Shown: positions 33,269-42,912, numbered from the stretch's first letter. The stretch: 64,000 nucleotides of DNA from Sinorhizobium fredii NGR234 (GCF_000018545.1 NC_012586.1:310001-374000); one strand, 5' to 3'. Numbers and translations are program-made. The notes: generated from the letters alone by a model not told the origin.

Positions 33269-34078
33269 ATGAATTTGGAGACACGCGACGACGCAATTGG
33301 TGGTGCCGTGCGGGCGATGCAGCACGGACGGATCGGTTTTTCCCTGCAAAAGATCAACGCCGTCGATGATCCAAGCACGATCCTCTATTCCGAATGCCTG
33401 GGCAGGTTCGTGGAGCCTGACGGCACGGTCAGGACCCGCGGAGAGTTTTCAGCATTCCCCGAAGCCTCGCAGGTCGATCTGGCCTTTGGCCCCGATCTCC
33501 TGGGCCTGGCTTTTGAATGGCTCGCTTGTCATCCGTCGTATGTGCTCGGCTGCGATATCTCGGCTGAGAACATGGCCGACGAGCGAACCTGCACGGTGCT
33601 ATACGATCTCCTTTCCAGGCATCGCGCATTGGCCACGCGCATGGTTCTTGAAGTCACGGAAAACCTGCGCCCGAACGGACTCTCGGTCGCTGCGGACCTG
33701 CTCAAGGGCGCTCGCGCGATCGGGTACAGAATTGCCATAGACAAGTTCGGGACCGGCAATTCGCGCTTGTCCATCCCGGCCGACGCCGTGAAAATCGATG
33801 CATGTTTCGCCCAGCATCGCCGGGGTGACGCAGCGCCGATCCTGCGCGACATGGTCGCTCTGGCCTCCTGTGCGGCAACGACCGTGGTTGTCGAAGGCAT
33901 CGAAACCTACGATCAGCTTGAAGCCGCCAGGATCGCCGGAGCGACACATGTGCAGGGTTTTCTCCTTTCGGAGCCAACCCTGCCGCCCATTTACTCGCGA
34001 AGCGTCAGAGCGTTCAGGCGACGGCATCGCCCTGTGTCGCCCAGGTCGCAACCCCTGCAGCCATCATGGCCTCTGTAG
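33269..34078 (+). CDS. Degenerate EAL-domain protein
   Basis: 269 residues, almost wholly an EAL (c-di-GMP phosphodiesterase) domain. The signature is ECLGRF in place of EALxR; EVTEN, DAVKIDACF, VVEGIET and VQGF are kept. The metal site DDFGTG reads DKFGTG, and the conserved Asn in the NxS strand is Asp (DISAEN). These changes argue for weak or no catalysis and a possible c-di-GMP-binding or protein-interaction role. It follows the Gly/Asn-rich gene by 68 bases and may share its transcript. Confidence 0.82.
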   Translation: MNLETRDDAIGGAVRAMQHGRIGFSLQKINAVDDPSTILYSECLGRFVEPDGTVRTRGEFSAFPEASQVDLAFGPDLLGLAFEWLACHPSYVLGCDISAENMADERTCTVLYDLLSRHRALATRMVLEVTENLRPNGLSVAADLLKGARAIGYRIAIDKFGTGNSRLSIPADAVKIDACFAQHRRGDAAPILRDMVALASCAATTVVVEGIETYDQLEAARIAGATHVQGFLLSEPTLPPIYSRSVRAFRRRHRPVSPRSQPLQPSWPL

Positions 34079-34981
34079 CGGGCTGGCCAGCGGCTTGACG
34101 CACATTGCCCTGACGCATTCCCTGAGCCAGCGGTGGGCCGGATCGGCATCGAGCCGAGGATGCCAGAGCATCGACACGGTGATCTCCGCAATGGGTATCG
34201 GTAGGGTAAAGCTGAACAGACCGGCGCGTAGATTGCCGGTGTGGCGCTCGGGAACGGTGGCGATCATGTCGGAGTTTCGGGCCAGCGCCAGTGCGGGTGA
34301 AAAGCCGCCGACGGTCGCGGCGATCTCCCGCTCCAGCCCGAGCATCTCCAGAGCATCATCGATCGGTCCCTTGTCGAGCCGGTGACGGGCGACGAGGATA
34401 TGCCGCCCGGCGGCATAGCGGACAGGCGTGACTTCGCCCTGGCAGAGTTCGTGTCCGACGCGCACGACGCCGACGAAGCGATCTCTGAACAGGGCCTGTG
34501 CGCGAACCTCCGGACCCTGGCTCCCCCCGACGACGCCGGTCTCCAGATCGACGCTGCCGTCGCGCAAGGGGGTGCTGTCCTTGTCCAGCTTCGGGACGAA
34601 GCGCAGCCGCACGCCGGGTGCCTCGGCGCCGACGCTGTCGATCAGCGCCGGCCCGAAATTCTCGACAAAGCCGTCGCTGGCGCGGAGCGTGAAGGTCCCG
34701 GCCAGCCGGCGGAGATCGAGCTGCTCGGCAGGCCTGAGCATCGCTCCCGCCTCCTCGACCAGATGGCCGACCCGCTCGCTGAGCTCGAGCGCTCGCGGCG
34801 TGAGGACGAGGCCGCGCCCGGCCCGCACCAGCAGGGGGTCGCCGGTCGTCTCTCGCAATCGCGCCAGTTGCCGGCTCATGGCGGAAGGGCTCAGCCGCAG
34901 CCTTCGAGCGGCGCGGGCGACGCTCCCTTCGGCAAGCAGTACATCGAGTGTCACGAGAAGATTGAGATCGGGGTGTGGCAT
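34064..34981 (-). CDS. LysR-family transcriptional regulator
   Basis: 305 residues from ATG at 34981 (MPHPDLNLLVTLDVLLAEGSVARAARRLRLSPSAMSRQLARLRE is the N-terminal helix-turn-helix). The LysR substrate-binding domain follows. It is divergent from the MFS efflux gene with about 120 bases between, the usual arrangement of a regulator and its target. Its 3' end overlaps the EAL gene by 15 bases. Confidence 0.9.
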   Translation of the reverse strand: MPHPDLNLLVTLDVLLAEGSVARAARRLRLSPSAMSRQLARLRETTGDPLLVRAGRGLVLTPRALELSERVGHLVEEAGAMLRPAEQLDLRRLAGTFTLRASDGFVENFGPALIDSVGAEAPGVRLRFVPKLDKDSTPLRDGSVDLETGVVGGSQGPEVRAQALFRDRFVGVVRVGHELCQGEVTPVRYAAGRHILVARHRLDKGPIDDALEMLGLEREIAATVGGFSPALALARNSDMIATVPERHTGNLRAGLFSFTLPIPIAEITVSMLWHPRLDADPAHRWLRECVRAMCVKPLASPLQRP

Positions 34982-35102
34982 GGCCGACGATAGCACGAAC
35001 TCAATGTAGCGTTCTATGCACGAATGAAGTGCAGATCGTGCGTCTTCCGCCATGTCCGGCGACGATCTATCTGTCGCCTGACACTTTTGAAGGGACGCGA
35101 CG

Positions 35103-36560
35103 ATGACATCATCCTCACAGGATACGGCTGACGCAGCCACCGGGCGAACTGTCTCGGTCCGATGGAAGCTTGTGAGCCTCTCCCTCTCCATGCTGCTGGC
35201 CTCTTTGGGCACCAGCATCGCCAATGTCGGCCTGCCCACCCTGGCTGAGACTTTCTCCGCCTCGTTTCAACAGGTGCAATGGGTCGTCCTCGCCTATCTG
35301 TTGGCCGTCACCACGCTGATCGTCAGCATCGGAAGGCTCGGCGACATCGTCGGACGTCGCAGGCTGCTGCTGGCGGGGATCGCCCTGTTCACGCTGGCCT
35401 CGGCATGCTGCGGCAGCGCTCCGCACCTCGTCTGGCTTGTCGCGGCACGCGCAGTGCAGGGATTGGGCGCGGCGGTGATGCTGGCGCTTGCCGTGGCGCT
35501 CGTGAGCGAAACGGTCCCGAAGGAAAAGACCGGCAGCGCCATGGGGCTCCTCGGCACCATGTCCGCGATCGGCACGGCGCTCGGTCCTTCGCTGGGCGGC
35601 GCGCTGATCGCCGGTTTCGGCTGGTGGGCGATGTTTCTGGTGACGGTACCCGTCGGGCTGCTCGTTCTGTTTCTCGCTTACCACGCTCTACCGGCGGATC
35701 GTCCAGCATCGAAGGCCGGTCGATCCGGTTTCGACGCCATCGGGACGTTGGTCCTGGCCTTGACGCTTGGCGCCTATGCGCTCGCCATGACCATTGGGCA
35801 CGGCGCAATTGGTACGACCAACCTGGCTCTGATGCTGGCGGCGCTGCTCGGCATTTTCCTTTTCCTGTTCGTCGAGACCCGGGCGGCATCGCCCCTGGTC
35901 GAGCTTGCGATGCTTCGCGAGACCCCGCTGCGTTCGGGGCTTATCACGAGCATGCTCGTTGCGACGGTCATGATGACGACGCTGGTGGTCGGGCCGTTCT
36001 ACCTGTCGCGCGGCCTGGGGCTGGACGCGGCGCTCGTCGGCCTGGTGATGTCGGCCGGTCCGGTCGTCTCGGCACTCGCAGGCGTCCCCGCGGGGCGGCT
36101 TGTGGATCGCTTCGGGGTGCGGCACGTGTCCGTCGCCGGGCTCGGCGCCATGGCGACCGGCTGCCTCGCACTGTCCGTTGTTCCGCAACTCTTCGGCGTC
36201 GCCGGCTATCTCCTGCCGCTCGTCATCCTCACCGCCGGCTACGCGCTGTTCCAGGCGGCCAACACGACCGGCGTGATGAAAGACGCGCTGCCGGAGCAAA
36301 GGGGGATCGTCTCCGGCCTGCTGAACCTTTCGCGCAATCTGGGGCTCATTACTGGCGCGTCGGTAATGGGGGCAATCTTCTCCCTTGCGGCGGCGAGCGA
36401 GGCCGTAACAGCCAGTCCCGCCGCCGCTGCGGCCGGCATGGCAGCGACTTTTGCCGTCGCCACCGCGCTGGTCGTCCTGGCTGCCGCCATCGCGGCGGCA
36501 AGCCGGGCGCCTGCGGTAAGGCCGACAGCCCCAGAGGCGCAGCAAGCCGGGGGAGGATAG
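35103..36560 (+). CDS. MFS drug efflux transporter (DHA2-like, 14 TM)
   Basis: 485 residues with about 14 hydrophobic helices. Motif A appears as GRLGDIVGRRRLLL and motif C-like glycines in GPSLGGALIAGFGWWAMF, as in the DHA2 drug:proton antiporters. It sits in the inner membrane. It is presumably controlled by the divergent LysR protein. The C-terminus ends in an Ala-rich helix and a short Pro tail. Confidence 0.88.
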   Translation: MTSSSQDTADAATGRTVSVRWKLVSLSLSMLLASLGTSIANVGLPTLAETFSASFQQVQWVVLAYLLAVTTLIVSIGRLGDIVGRRRLLLAGIALFTLASACCGSAPHLVWLVAARAVQGLGAAVMLALAVALVSETVPKEKTGSAMGLLGTMSAIGTALGPSLGGALIAGFGWWAMFLVTVPVGLLVLFLAYHALPADRPASKAGRSGFDAIGTLVLALTLGAYALAMTIGHGAIGTTNLALMLAALLGIFLFLFVETRAASPLVELAMLRETPLRSGLITSMLVATVMMTTLVVGPFYLSRGLGLDAALVGLVMSAGPVVSALAGVPAGRLVDRFGVRHVSVAGLGAMATGCLALSVVPQLFGVAGYLLPLVILTAGYALFQAANTTGVMKDALPEQRGIVSGLLNLSRNLGLITGASVMGAIFSLAAASEAVTASPAAAAAGMAATFAVATALVVLAAAIAAASRAPAVRPTAPEAQQAGGG

Positions 36561-36604
36561 CCGTTCCGGAGCAAGGACCGATCTGGTTCAATCTCGGCTG
36601 CGGT

Positions 36605-36782
36605 CGGGGCACCCCCCCTGCCCTGCCGGGCATCTCCCCCACAAGGAGGGAGACTGGCCAGAGGCACGGCCCTGCCGAAATCAAGGCACCTGTAAGTTCC
36701 GGACATTTTGATGGCGGGACATCCCCACTTGCCGATCTCCACCCTTGTGGGGGAGATGCCCGGCAGGGCAGAGGGGGGTATC
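36605..36782. repeat. Palindromic intergenic element
   Basis: The arm at about 36611-36652 (core CCTGCCGGGCATCTCCCCCA) reappears inverted at about 36734-36779 (core TGGGGGAGATGCCCGGCAGG). The roughly 80 bases between are unique. The element fills the gap between the convergent MFS and methyltransferase genes. No gene is seen. Such CTCCCCCACAAG/CTTGTGGGGGAG units are typical of rhizobial repeat families. Confidence 0.65.
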
Positions 36783-36820
36783 ACCTGTTCTCCCGCCATT
36801 CTAACCCGATCGAATTCCGC

Positions 36821-37729
36821 TTAGCCCTTCAAGCTGTATGCCAGGTTGTGAATGTGACGCGCGCCAATGCCGCAGCAGCCGCCGACGATGGACGCGCCCG
36901 CTTCGACCCAGTCGCAGGCAAAGCGCGAATAGCGATCGGCCGTCAGGTCGGCGCGGGTGTGATGAAGCGTCTCATTGGCAGCGCCATCGGTTTCTTCCGC
37001 CTCGAAGGCGTTGGCATAGACGCCGATGCCGATATTCGCCTGCCTTTGGCGGAACGTCGCGGCAGCGGCAGCAACGGCACCGGCCATGACTTCCGGACGG
37101 CTGCAGTTGAACAGAAGCGCCTCGGCCCCGGAGCCGGCTGCCCAGTCGGCAGCCGCGGCCACGCTTTCCCCCGAGCGGAGCTTCGGCATATCGCTTGCCA
37201 ACGCCTCTGCGTCGTCAGCCAGCGTAAAAGAAACCCAAAACGGCTTGCCGGTCGCGGCAACGGCGGCGCGCACCGCATCGCCTTCGGCGATCAGGCTCAG
37301 CGTTTCGCCGAGCCAGACATCGACATAGGGCGCCAGTCCTTCGACAAGCACCTTCAGATAGTCCTGCACGCGTGACGGGTCGAAGCGCTCCGGCTCGTAG
37401 GAGCCGAAGATCGGCGGCAATGAACCGGCCACCAAAACCTTGCGATCGGCGCTACCATCGGCAGCTTCGCGCGCGAGCTTTCCGGCCAATTCGGTCAGCG
37501 AAGGTCCTTCGGAGCGAAAACGCTCCTCGCCGATGTGGAACGGCACCAGCGCGTAGCTGTTGGTGGTGATCACGTCGGCGCCGGCCTCGATGAATTCCCG
37601 ATGAACCTGCCCGACGATTTCAGGGTTCTCCATCAACGCCAGCGCGGACCATTCGGGTTGCCTGAGTTCGGCGCCGAGGCGGGACAACTCCCGGCTCATG
37701 CCGCCGTCGAGAATACGTATTTGGTTCAT
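36821..37729 (-). CDS. Homocysteine S-methyltransferase (MmuM-like)
   Basis: 302 residues from ATG at 37729. ILDGGMSRELSRLGAEL, ADVITTNSYALVP, the zinc Cys in LLFNCSRPEV and the Cys pair in VGGCCGIGARHI mark the S-methylmethionine/homocysteine methyltransferase family. It would transfer a methyl group to homocysteine to give methionine. It is the last gene of a minus-strand run with a PLP enzyme and a polar amino acid ABC transporter, which suggests that the imported compound is S-methylmethionine or a related sulfur amino acid. Confidence 0.88.
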   Translation of the reverse strand: MNQIRILDGGMSRELSRLGAELRQPEWSALALMENPEIVGQVHREFIEAGADVITTNSYALVPFHIGEERFRSEGPSLTELAGKLAREAADGSADRKVLVAGSLPPIFGSYEPERFDPSRVQDYLKVLVEGLAPYVDVWLGETLSLIAEGDAVRAAVAATGKPFWVSFTLADDAEALASDMPKLRSGESVAAAADWAAGSGAEALLFNCSRPEVMAGAVAAAAATFRQRQANIGIGVYANAFEAEETDGAANETLHHTRADLTADRYSRFACDWVEAGASIVGGCCGIGARHIHNLAYSLKG

Positions 37730-37843
37730 TTGATAATGGACTCCAATTTGCAGCTTCAGCGCCGGATCACCGCCGACGGGCAAATGCCGTCAGGCTGTCT
37801 TTCCGGGCTGTCTGGGAATTCGGATGGGATTTCGCTGCGGCCT

Positions 37844-39121
37844 TCATCGGAGCGCCCGATCCAGATCGGCGATGATGTCGTCGACCGACTCGAGGCCGAC
37901 GGAAAGCCGGAAGACGCCGTCGCCGGCGAAGGCGCGATAGTCATCGAGCTGCGGGCCTTCCAGCCCATAGGTCGAGTTCATCATTTCCTTCGTATCGAGA
38001 AGCACGACGATGCTGCGCTGGTGGCCGAGCGAGAAGGCGTAGTGCACGACGCGCAGCCGTTCGGCGAGCCGGAGCGCGATTTTCTGCGGGTCGTCCGTCT
38101 GGAACGTGACTATACCGCCGAAGATGCGCATCTGACGTCTTGCCAGCGCATGCTGGGGATGCGTCTCCAGACCGGGGTAGGTGACCGATCTGACGCCCGG
38201 ATGATCGCGGAGGAAATGGGCAATCCGCATTGCCGAATCGGACATCGCCTTGAGCCGCGGGAAGAGCGTATCGATGCCGCGCATGATAAGCCAGGCATTC
38301 TGGGCCGAGAGCGAAGCGCCGAGATAGACGCCGGCGCGCGATCGGATCTTCTCGACGAGTTCCTTGCGGCCGCAAACGATCCCGCCAAGCGCATCGCCGT
38401 GGCCATTGATGAACTTCGTCAGGGAGTGAATGACGAGGTCGACGCCGAGCGCAAGTGGCCGGGTCGCAACCGGCGTTGCCAGAGTGGAATCGACCGAAAC
38501 CAATGCCCCGTGCCGATGTGCGAGCGCCGCTACCGCCGAAAGATCGGTCAACCGCAGGATCGGGTTGCAGGGGCTTTCGCAATGGACGAGCCGCGTGTTG
38601 GGCCGGAACGCCGCGGCGACCTCGTCGAGGCGCGACATGTTCACCGCGGTCACCTCGATGCCGTAGTCGGGCAACATCCGCCGCGCCAGCTCGTTGGCGC
38701 CCGCGTAGCAGACATCGCTGATGATCAGGTGATCGCCCCTTTTCAGGCAGGTCAGGAAGGTGGCGGCGATCGCGGCGACGCCGGTCGCGGTCGCCAGCGC
38801 ATCGTCGGCGCCTTCGAGCGCGGCCATTCGCAGCTCGAGCTGCCGCACCGTCGGATTGGTCCAGCGCGCGTAGAGGAAGGGCAGCGCTGTCAGATCCTCG
38901 ACGCCGTCGGCCGAAAAGGCGCCGTCGCCGGGGACCAGCAGGTTGTTGACCGACATCGATATATTGGGGGCGATCGCCTTCGTCGCAGGATCGATCGTCA
39001 GGCCGCCGTCGAGCGCCAGGGTTTCCCATGCAAGGCTCGGGTGGCCGGCAGTGTGCGGCCGGGCCATCGTCGGGCTGCGGCTCTCGGCTTTGGCCAGGGG
39101 GCCTGCCAGTTTCGAGGGCAT
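37844..39121 (-). CDS. Cys/Met metabolism PLP-dependent enzyme
   Basis: 425 residues. The fold and motifs of cystathionine gamma-synthase/beta-lyase/methionine gamma-lyase are clear: YARWTNPTVRQLELRMAALEG, the PLP-binding ATGVAAIAA, and the Schiff-base Lys in HSLTKFINGHGDALGG. The exact reaction (synthase or lyase) is not decidable by eye. A longer N-terminus than usual (about 40 residues) is present and the first ATG may be too far upstream. It lies 114 bases from the methyltransferase gene in the same operon. Confidence 0.87.
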   Translation of the reverse strand: MPSKLAGPLAKAESRSPTMARPHTAGHPSLAWETLALDGGLTIDPATKAIAPNISMSVNNLLVPGDGAFSADGVEDLTALPFLYARWTNPTVRQLELRMAALEGADDALATATGVAAIAATFLTCLKRGDHLIISDVCYAGANELARRMLPDYGIEVTAVNMSRLDEVAAAFRPNTRLVHCESPCNPILRLTDLSAVAALAHRHGALVSVDSTLATPVATRPLALGVDLVIHSLTKFINGHGDALGGIVCGRKELVEKIRSRAGVYLGASLSAQNAWLIMRGIDTLFPRLKAMSDSAMRIAHFLRDHPGVRSVTYPGLETHPQHALARRQMRIFGGIVTFQTDDPQKIALRLAERLRVVHYAFSLGHQRSIVVLLDTKEMMNSTYGLEGPQLDDYRAFAGDGVFRLSVGLESVDDIIADLDRALR

Positions 39122-39262
39122 GGAGGTCCTTTCCGAGGTGCGGTTCGATAGCGACTTTATTGCTCTCGGGATGGTTTTGGCCGCTCAGCTGCTTCCGATC
39201 CGCCGAGAAAAGGCGCGACAAGGGCTTCGTGCGCGGTCAAATCGAACGGGCATGCCGTCGCG

Positions 39263-39952
39263 CTAGCGCCGCACCGGAACCTGCGCTTCGACGATCTTGA
39301 AGGCGCGGGTGATGATGAGGGTCAGGCAGACATAGAAGACGGTGACGACCATCAGCGGTTCGTAGACCAGCAGCGTGTCCTGTCTCACCTTGTAGGCGAC
39401 GGCATAGAGGTCCATCACGGTCACCGTGAAGGCGAGAGGTGTCGCCTTCAATTGCAGCACGACCTCCCCGGCGATCGTCGGCAAGGCGATGCGGATGGCG
39501 CGCGGCAACCAGATTCGCCTGAAGAGCGTCGAGGACGACATACCGAACGAGCGGCCCGCCTCGAGTTCGCCCTTCGGAACGGCGAGAAGCGCGCCGCGCA
39601 GCACCTCGGCCTCGTAAGCCGCATAGTTGAGGGTGAAGCTCACGGCTGCAAAGAAGAAGCCTTCGCGCAGGATCGGCCAGAGGAAACTCGCACGCAGCCC
39701 CGGGATCATCGGCAGCAGCGAGCCGACGCCGTAGTAGAGCAGCCAGAGCTGGATCAGCAGCGGCGTTCCGCGCAGGCAGGTGCAGTAGCCGCGTGCGAAG
39801 AGTTTCAGCCAGCGCGGCCCGACCACCTGCGCCAGGGCAAGGCCGATCGCCAGAATGAAGCCGCAGCCGACCGAAATCACCAGCAGCAGCACGGTCTGCA
39901 CGGCGCCCGCGGCAAGCAGCGGCCAATAGGAGAAGATCCACGAAAAATCCAA
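39263..39952 (-). CDS. Polar amino acid ABC transporter permease
   Basis: 229 residues with five to six membrane helices and the HEAT-type EAA loop region YEAEVLRGALLAVPKGELEAGRSFGMS of the His/Glu/Gln/Arg/opine permease family. RGTPLLIQLWLLYYG is the usual second signature. It forms a heterodimer with the permease encoded 9 bases upstream in the same operon. Confidence 0.92.
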   Translation of the reverse strand: MDFSWIFSYWPLLAAGAVQTVLLLVISVGCGFILAIGLALAQVVGPRWLKLFARGYCTCLRGTPLLIQLWLLYYGVGSLLPMIPGLRASFLWPILREGFFFAAVSFTLNYAAYEAEVLRGALLAVPKGELEAGRSFGMSSSTLFRRIWLPRAIRIALPTIAGEVVLQLKATPLAFTVTVMDLYAVAYKVRQDTLLVYEPLMVVTVFYVCLTLIITRAFKIVEAQVPVRR

Positions 39953-39961
39953 CGGAGCCTC

Positions 39962-40684
39962 CTATGCGGTCTTCGGCTGACCGCGCCGAAAGCGGGTTTC
40001 GAGCGCCGAGAAAACGACGTTGGAGATGAGCGTAATGGCGAGGTAGAGCGCGGCAGAGGCGAGGAAAAACAGGAAATAGTGCTTTGTGTTGCCGGCGGCG
40101 ATCCGGGTCGCGAGCGCCAGCTCCTGATAGCCGACGACGGCGATCAGCGCGCTGTCCTTGGTGACGCACATCCAGAGATTGGCAAGGCCCGGCAGCGCAT
40201 TCGGCATCAGCGCCGGCAGCACGATGCGGCGGAACCGGAGCGAAGGCCGCATGCCGAAGGCGGCGGCCGCTTCGATCTGCCCGACCGGGATGGCGAGGAT
40301 CGCGCCGCGAAACACCTCGGTCATATAGGCACCCTGAACGATGCCGAGCACCGCGACGGCTGCAACAAATCCGTTGATCTCGACGGCTGGAAGGCCGAGC
40401 ACTGCAAGGATGCGGTTCAGCCCGTCGGTCCCCGCGTAGTAGAGGCCGATGATCAGGATCAGCTCCGGGATGGCGCGAATGGCCGTGGTATAAAGATCGA
40501 GGACGAACCGGACCGGGCGATTGCCCTTCAGCTTGCCGATCGCGCCGGCAAGGCCGATGGCGATGCCGACGAGATAGGCGCCGAGCGAAATCAGCACGGT
40601 CGAAAGCGCCCCGGCAAGCAGCACGCCTCCCCAGCCCGGCGGGTAGGGGGAGAGCAGCTCCAGGAGTGATTGGCTGGACGACAT
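39962..40684 (-). CDS. Polar amino acid ABC transporter permease
   Basis: 240 residues of the same family, with RAIPELILIIGLYYAGTDGLN and YMTEVFRGAILAIPVGQIEAAAAFGM. Its stop is 9 bases from the start of the second permease. Together with the binding protein and ATPase it makes a complete inner-membrane importer. Confidence 0.92.
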   Translation of the reverse strand: MSSSQSLLELLSPYPPGWGGVLLAGALSTVLISLGAYLVGIAIGLAGAIGKLKGNRPVRFVLDLYTTAIRAIPELILIIGLYYAGTDGLNRILAVLGLPAVEINGFVAAVAVLGIVQGAYMTEVFRGAILAIPVGQIEAAAAFGMRPSLRFRRIVLPALMPNALPGLANLWMCVTKDSALIAVVGYQELALATRIAAGNTKHYFLFFLASAALYLAITLISNVVFSALETRFRRGQPKTA

Positions 40685-40760
40685 GCGGGGCCTAACTGAT
40701 CGGGTTCATAGGCAAGGAGCGGCCGGCGGATGATCGCTCATGCGCCCACAGCTCCTCCGG

Positions 40761-41528
40761 TCACTCGCCATAGGGATCGAAGTCGAAGTATTTCTTGGAG
40801 ATCTCGGCATATTTGCCGCTGGCCCTGACGGCGGCGATCGCCGCATTGAGCTTGTCGCGCAGTGCGGCGTCGTCCTTGCGCAGCCCGCCGCCGATGCCGG
40901 TTCCGAGGATTGCCGGATCGTCCTTGACGTTGCCCTTGTCTTCGCAGCAATCCTTGCCGAAGTCCGACTTGAGGAATTCCGCCAGCGGAATTGCATCGCC
41001 GAAGACGTAGTCGATCCGCCCGGCGGCGAGGTCCTGGAAGGCCTCGTCGAGCGTCGCATAGCTCTGTTCCGATGCCTTGTCGGCGAAATACTTCTTGTAA
41101 TATTCGGACTGGATCGTCGAGACCTGGATGCCGATGGTCTTGTCGGCGACATCGTCGGGGGCTGCTCCCGCCTTGCCGTCCTTGGCGCCGATCAGCTTGC
41201 TCGGGGTGTTGTAGTATTTGTCGGTGAAGTCGATCGTCTTCTTGCGTTCGTCGGTGATCGACATCGACGACCAGATGACGTCGAACTTCTTCGCCTCGAG
41301 ACCGGGGATCAGGCCGTCCCAGGACATGTCGACGATCGAGCAGGTCTCCTTCATCTCCGCGCAGACCGCATCCATCAGCTCGATTTCCCAACCGACCCAC
41401 TTGCCGGACGGGTCCTTCGTGAAGAAGGGCGGGTAGGCCTCGTTCATGACGCCGAAGCGCACTTCCGCACTGGCAGCGCTCGCAAGCGAGAGGGCCACGC
41501 CGGCCATCAGGATGGACATCAACTTCAT
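40761..41528 (-). CDS. Polar amino acid ABC transporter substrate-binding protein
   Basis: 255 residues with a signal peptide (MKLMSILMAGVALSLASAASAE). The family-3 binding protein signatures are present: VMNEAYPPFFTKDPSGKWVGWEIELMDAVC and IDFTDKYYNTPSKLI. Four cysteines, including a CC pair (FGKDCCED), may form disulfides. The ligand is inferred from neighbours to be a sulfur-containing or basic amino acid. Confidence 0.92.
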   Translation of the reverse strand: MKLMSILMAGVALSLASAASAEVRFGVMNEAYPPFFTKDPSGKWVGWEIELMDAVCAEMKETCSIVDMSWDGLIPGLEAKKFDVIWSSMSITDERKKTIDFTDKYYNTPSKLIGAKDGKAGAAPDDVADKTIGIQVSTIQSEYYKKYFADKASEQSYATLDEAFQDLAAGRIDYVFGDAIPLAEFLKSDFGKDCCEDKGNVKDDPAILGTGIGGGLRKDDAALRDKLNAAIAAVRASGKYAEISKKYFDFDPYGE

Positions 41529-41567
41529 TCGACTACCCCTTCTAGTTTTCGTCGGAATGGATACGGA

Positions 41568-42344
41568 TCAATGGCTGAGACTACCGGTGAACGCGCGGCA
41601 GCGCGCGCTGAGCGGCGCACCGAAGACCTGGGCGGGCGGGCCTTCTTCCTCGACGCGCCCCTGATCGAGGAACATCACGCGGCTGGAAACGTCGCGGGCG
41701 AATTTCATCTCGTGCGTGACGATGAGCATGGTGCGCCCTTCTTCGGCCAGTTCGCGGATGACTTTCAGCACCTCGCCGACAAGCTCGGGATCGAGCGCCG
41801 AGGTGGGTTCGTCGAACAACATCACGCCCGGATCGACGCAGAGCGCACGGGCGATCGAGGCGCGCTGCTGCTGGCCACCCGACAGGAATGCCGGATAGGC
41901 GTGCCGCTTGTCGTAAAGACCGACCTTGGAAAGCAGGGCCTCGGCCTGCTCGGTCGCTTCCTTGCGGCTCGTTCCCAGGACGTGAATCGGCGCCTCTGTG
42001 ACATTCTCGAGCACGGTCATATGGGCCCAGAGGTTGAAGCTCTGGAACACCATGGCGAGGCCGGTCCGGATCCGTTCGATCTGCCGCCAGTTGGCTGGAT
42101 GAGCGCGCCCCTCACGGCCCGGCTTCATCCGGATTTCTTCGCCGTTGATGACGAACCGGCCACGGTCGGCAATCTCGAGAAAGTTGATGCAGCGGAGGAA
42201 GGTGCTCTTTCCGGAGCCCGACGAGCCGATCAGCGAAATGACGTCGCCCTTTTTCGCTGACAGCGAGACGCCCTTCAGCACATGGTGATGTCCAAAACGC
42301 TTATGGACGTCTTCCACCTGCAAGGCGGCGGCCGTTCGCGTCAT
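41568..42344 (-). CDS. Polar amino acid ABC transporter ATP-binding protein
   Basis: 258 residues. Walker [13 protein letters not shown], signature [15 protein letters not shown] and Walker [15 protein letters not shown] are all intact, as in GlnQ/HisP. It is the first gene of the six-gene operon. An imperfect promoter (ATGACA, 17 bases, TAACTA on the minus strand) lies just upstream, about 42370-42400. Confidence 0.93.
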   Translation of the reverse strand: MTRTAAALQVEDVHKRFGHHHVLKGVSLSAKKGDVISLIGSSGSGKSTFLRCINFLEIADRGRFVINGEEIRMKPGREGRAHPANWRQIERIRTGLAMVFQSFNLWAHMTVLENVTEAPIHVLGTSRKEATEQAEALLSKVGLYDKRHAYPAFLSGGQQQRASIARALCVDPGVMLFDEPTSALDPELVGEVLKVIRELAEEGRTMLIVTHEMKFARDVSSRVMFLDQGRVEEEGPPAQVFGAPLSARCRAFTGSLSH

Positions 42345-42855
42345 ACCTATCGGTCCCCGATGCGGTTTTCTAGTTATTTGGTCGGAATAATATTGTCATG
42401 TAGAGCGGCTTTACCGCAGATTTGACGCGTCGGATGCGGGTTGTCACTGAAAATGTGGCAAATTTGCTGTTTCGCCGCGCCGGCGGCAATTCAGGCTGGC
42501 GATGATTCAAATCCTGCCCGAGACCTGCACCAGACCATAGCTAGGGATCGGACATCGTTTCCGCTTCCGGTCTCAAAGACGACCTTTAGCTCCGCCGCTC
42601 TCGACAGCGGTAGCGGTGGTCGTCTGCTGGGTTAGTCCGAATGGCCGAGACGCGGACTTGCGACGTTCGTCCAACTGACCTTCCACCCTTCTCTACCCTT
42701 TCTCGCAGTAATCCTCCGGCAATCCGTGACCATAAGAGACGGGTCGGAACGAGGAGTAGCTCGAAATCAGGCAGGTGCATTTGCTGCCTTAAGAAAAGGG
42801 TTACGTTGTCGCGCGCTCTCCGGGCGCGCCAAGCAATCGTTCATTGAAGGCGCTC
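42345..42855. other. Gene-free interval between two divergent operons
   Basis: No gene is convincing in this interval of about 510 bases. The left end carries the promoter of the amino acid operon. The middle has short open frames without ribosome sites or family resemblance. The right end leads into the iron-regulated promoter at 42856. Confidence 0.5.
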
Positions 42856-42884
42856 TTGACGATACAATCACCGCTGGCTATAGC
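42856..42884 (+). promoter_or_regulatory. Sigma-70 promoter of the siderophore operon
   Basis: TTGACG (42856-42861), a 17-base spacer and TATAGC (42879-42884) form a good sigma-70 promoter. The predicted transcription start near 42891 falls just before the iron operator. Confidence 0.7.
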
Positions 42885-42893
42885 GGCACATAT

Positions 42894-42912
42894 CTTGAGT
42901 CATATACTCAAG
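42894..42912. promoter_or_regulatory. Iron-responsive operator (TGA-N9-TCA, RirA type)
   Basis: CTTGAGTCATATACTCAAG is a palindrome with 7-base arms. It contains TGA-N9-TCA, the form of the rhizobial iron-responsive operator bound by RirA. It begins about 3 bases after the predicted start of transcription, a position suited to repression. The same CTTGA-N9-TCAAG frame is found at the receptor promoter (53706-53724). Confidence 0.7.
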
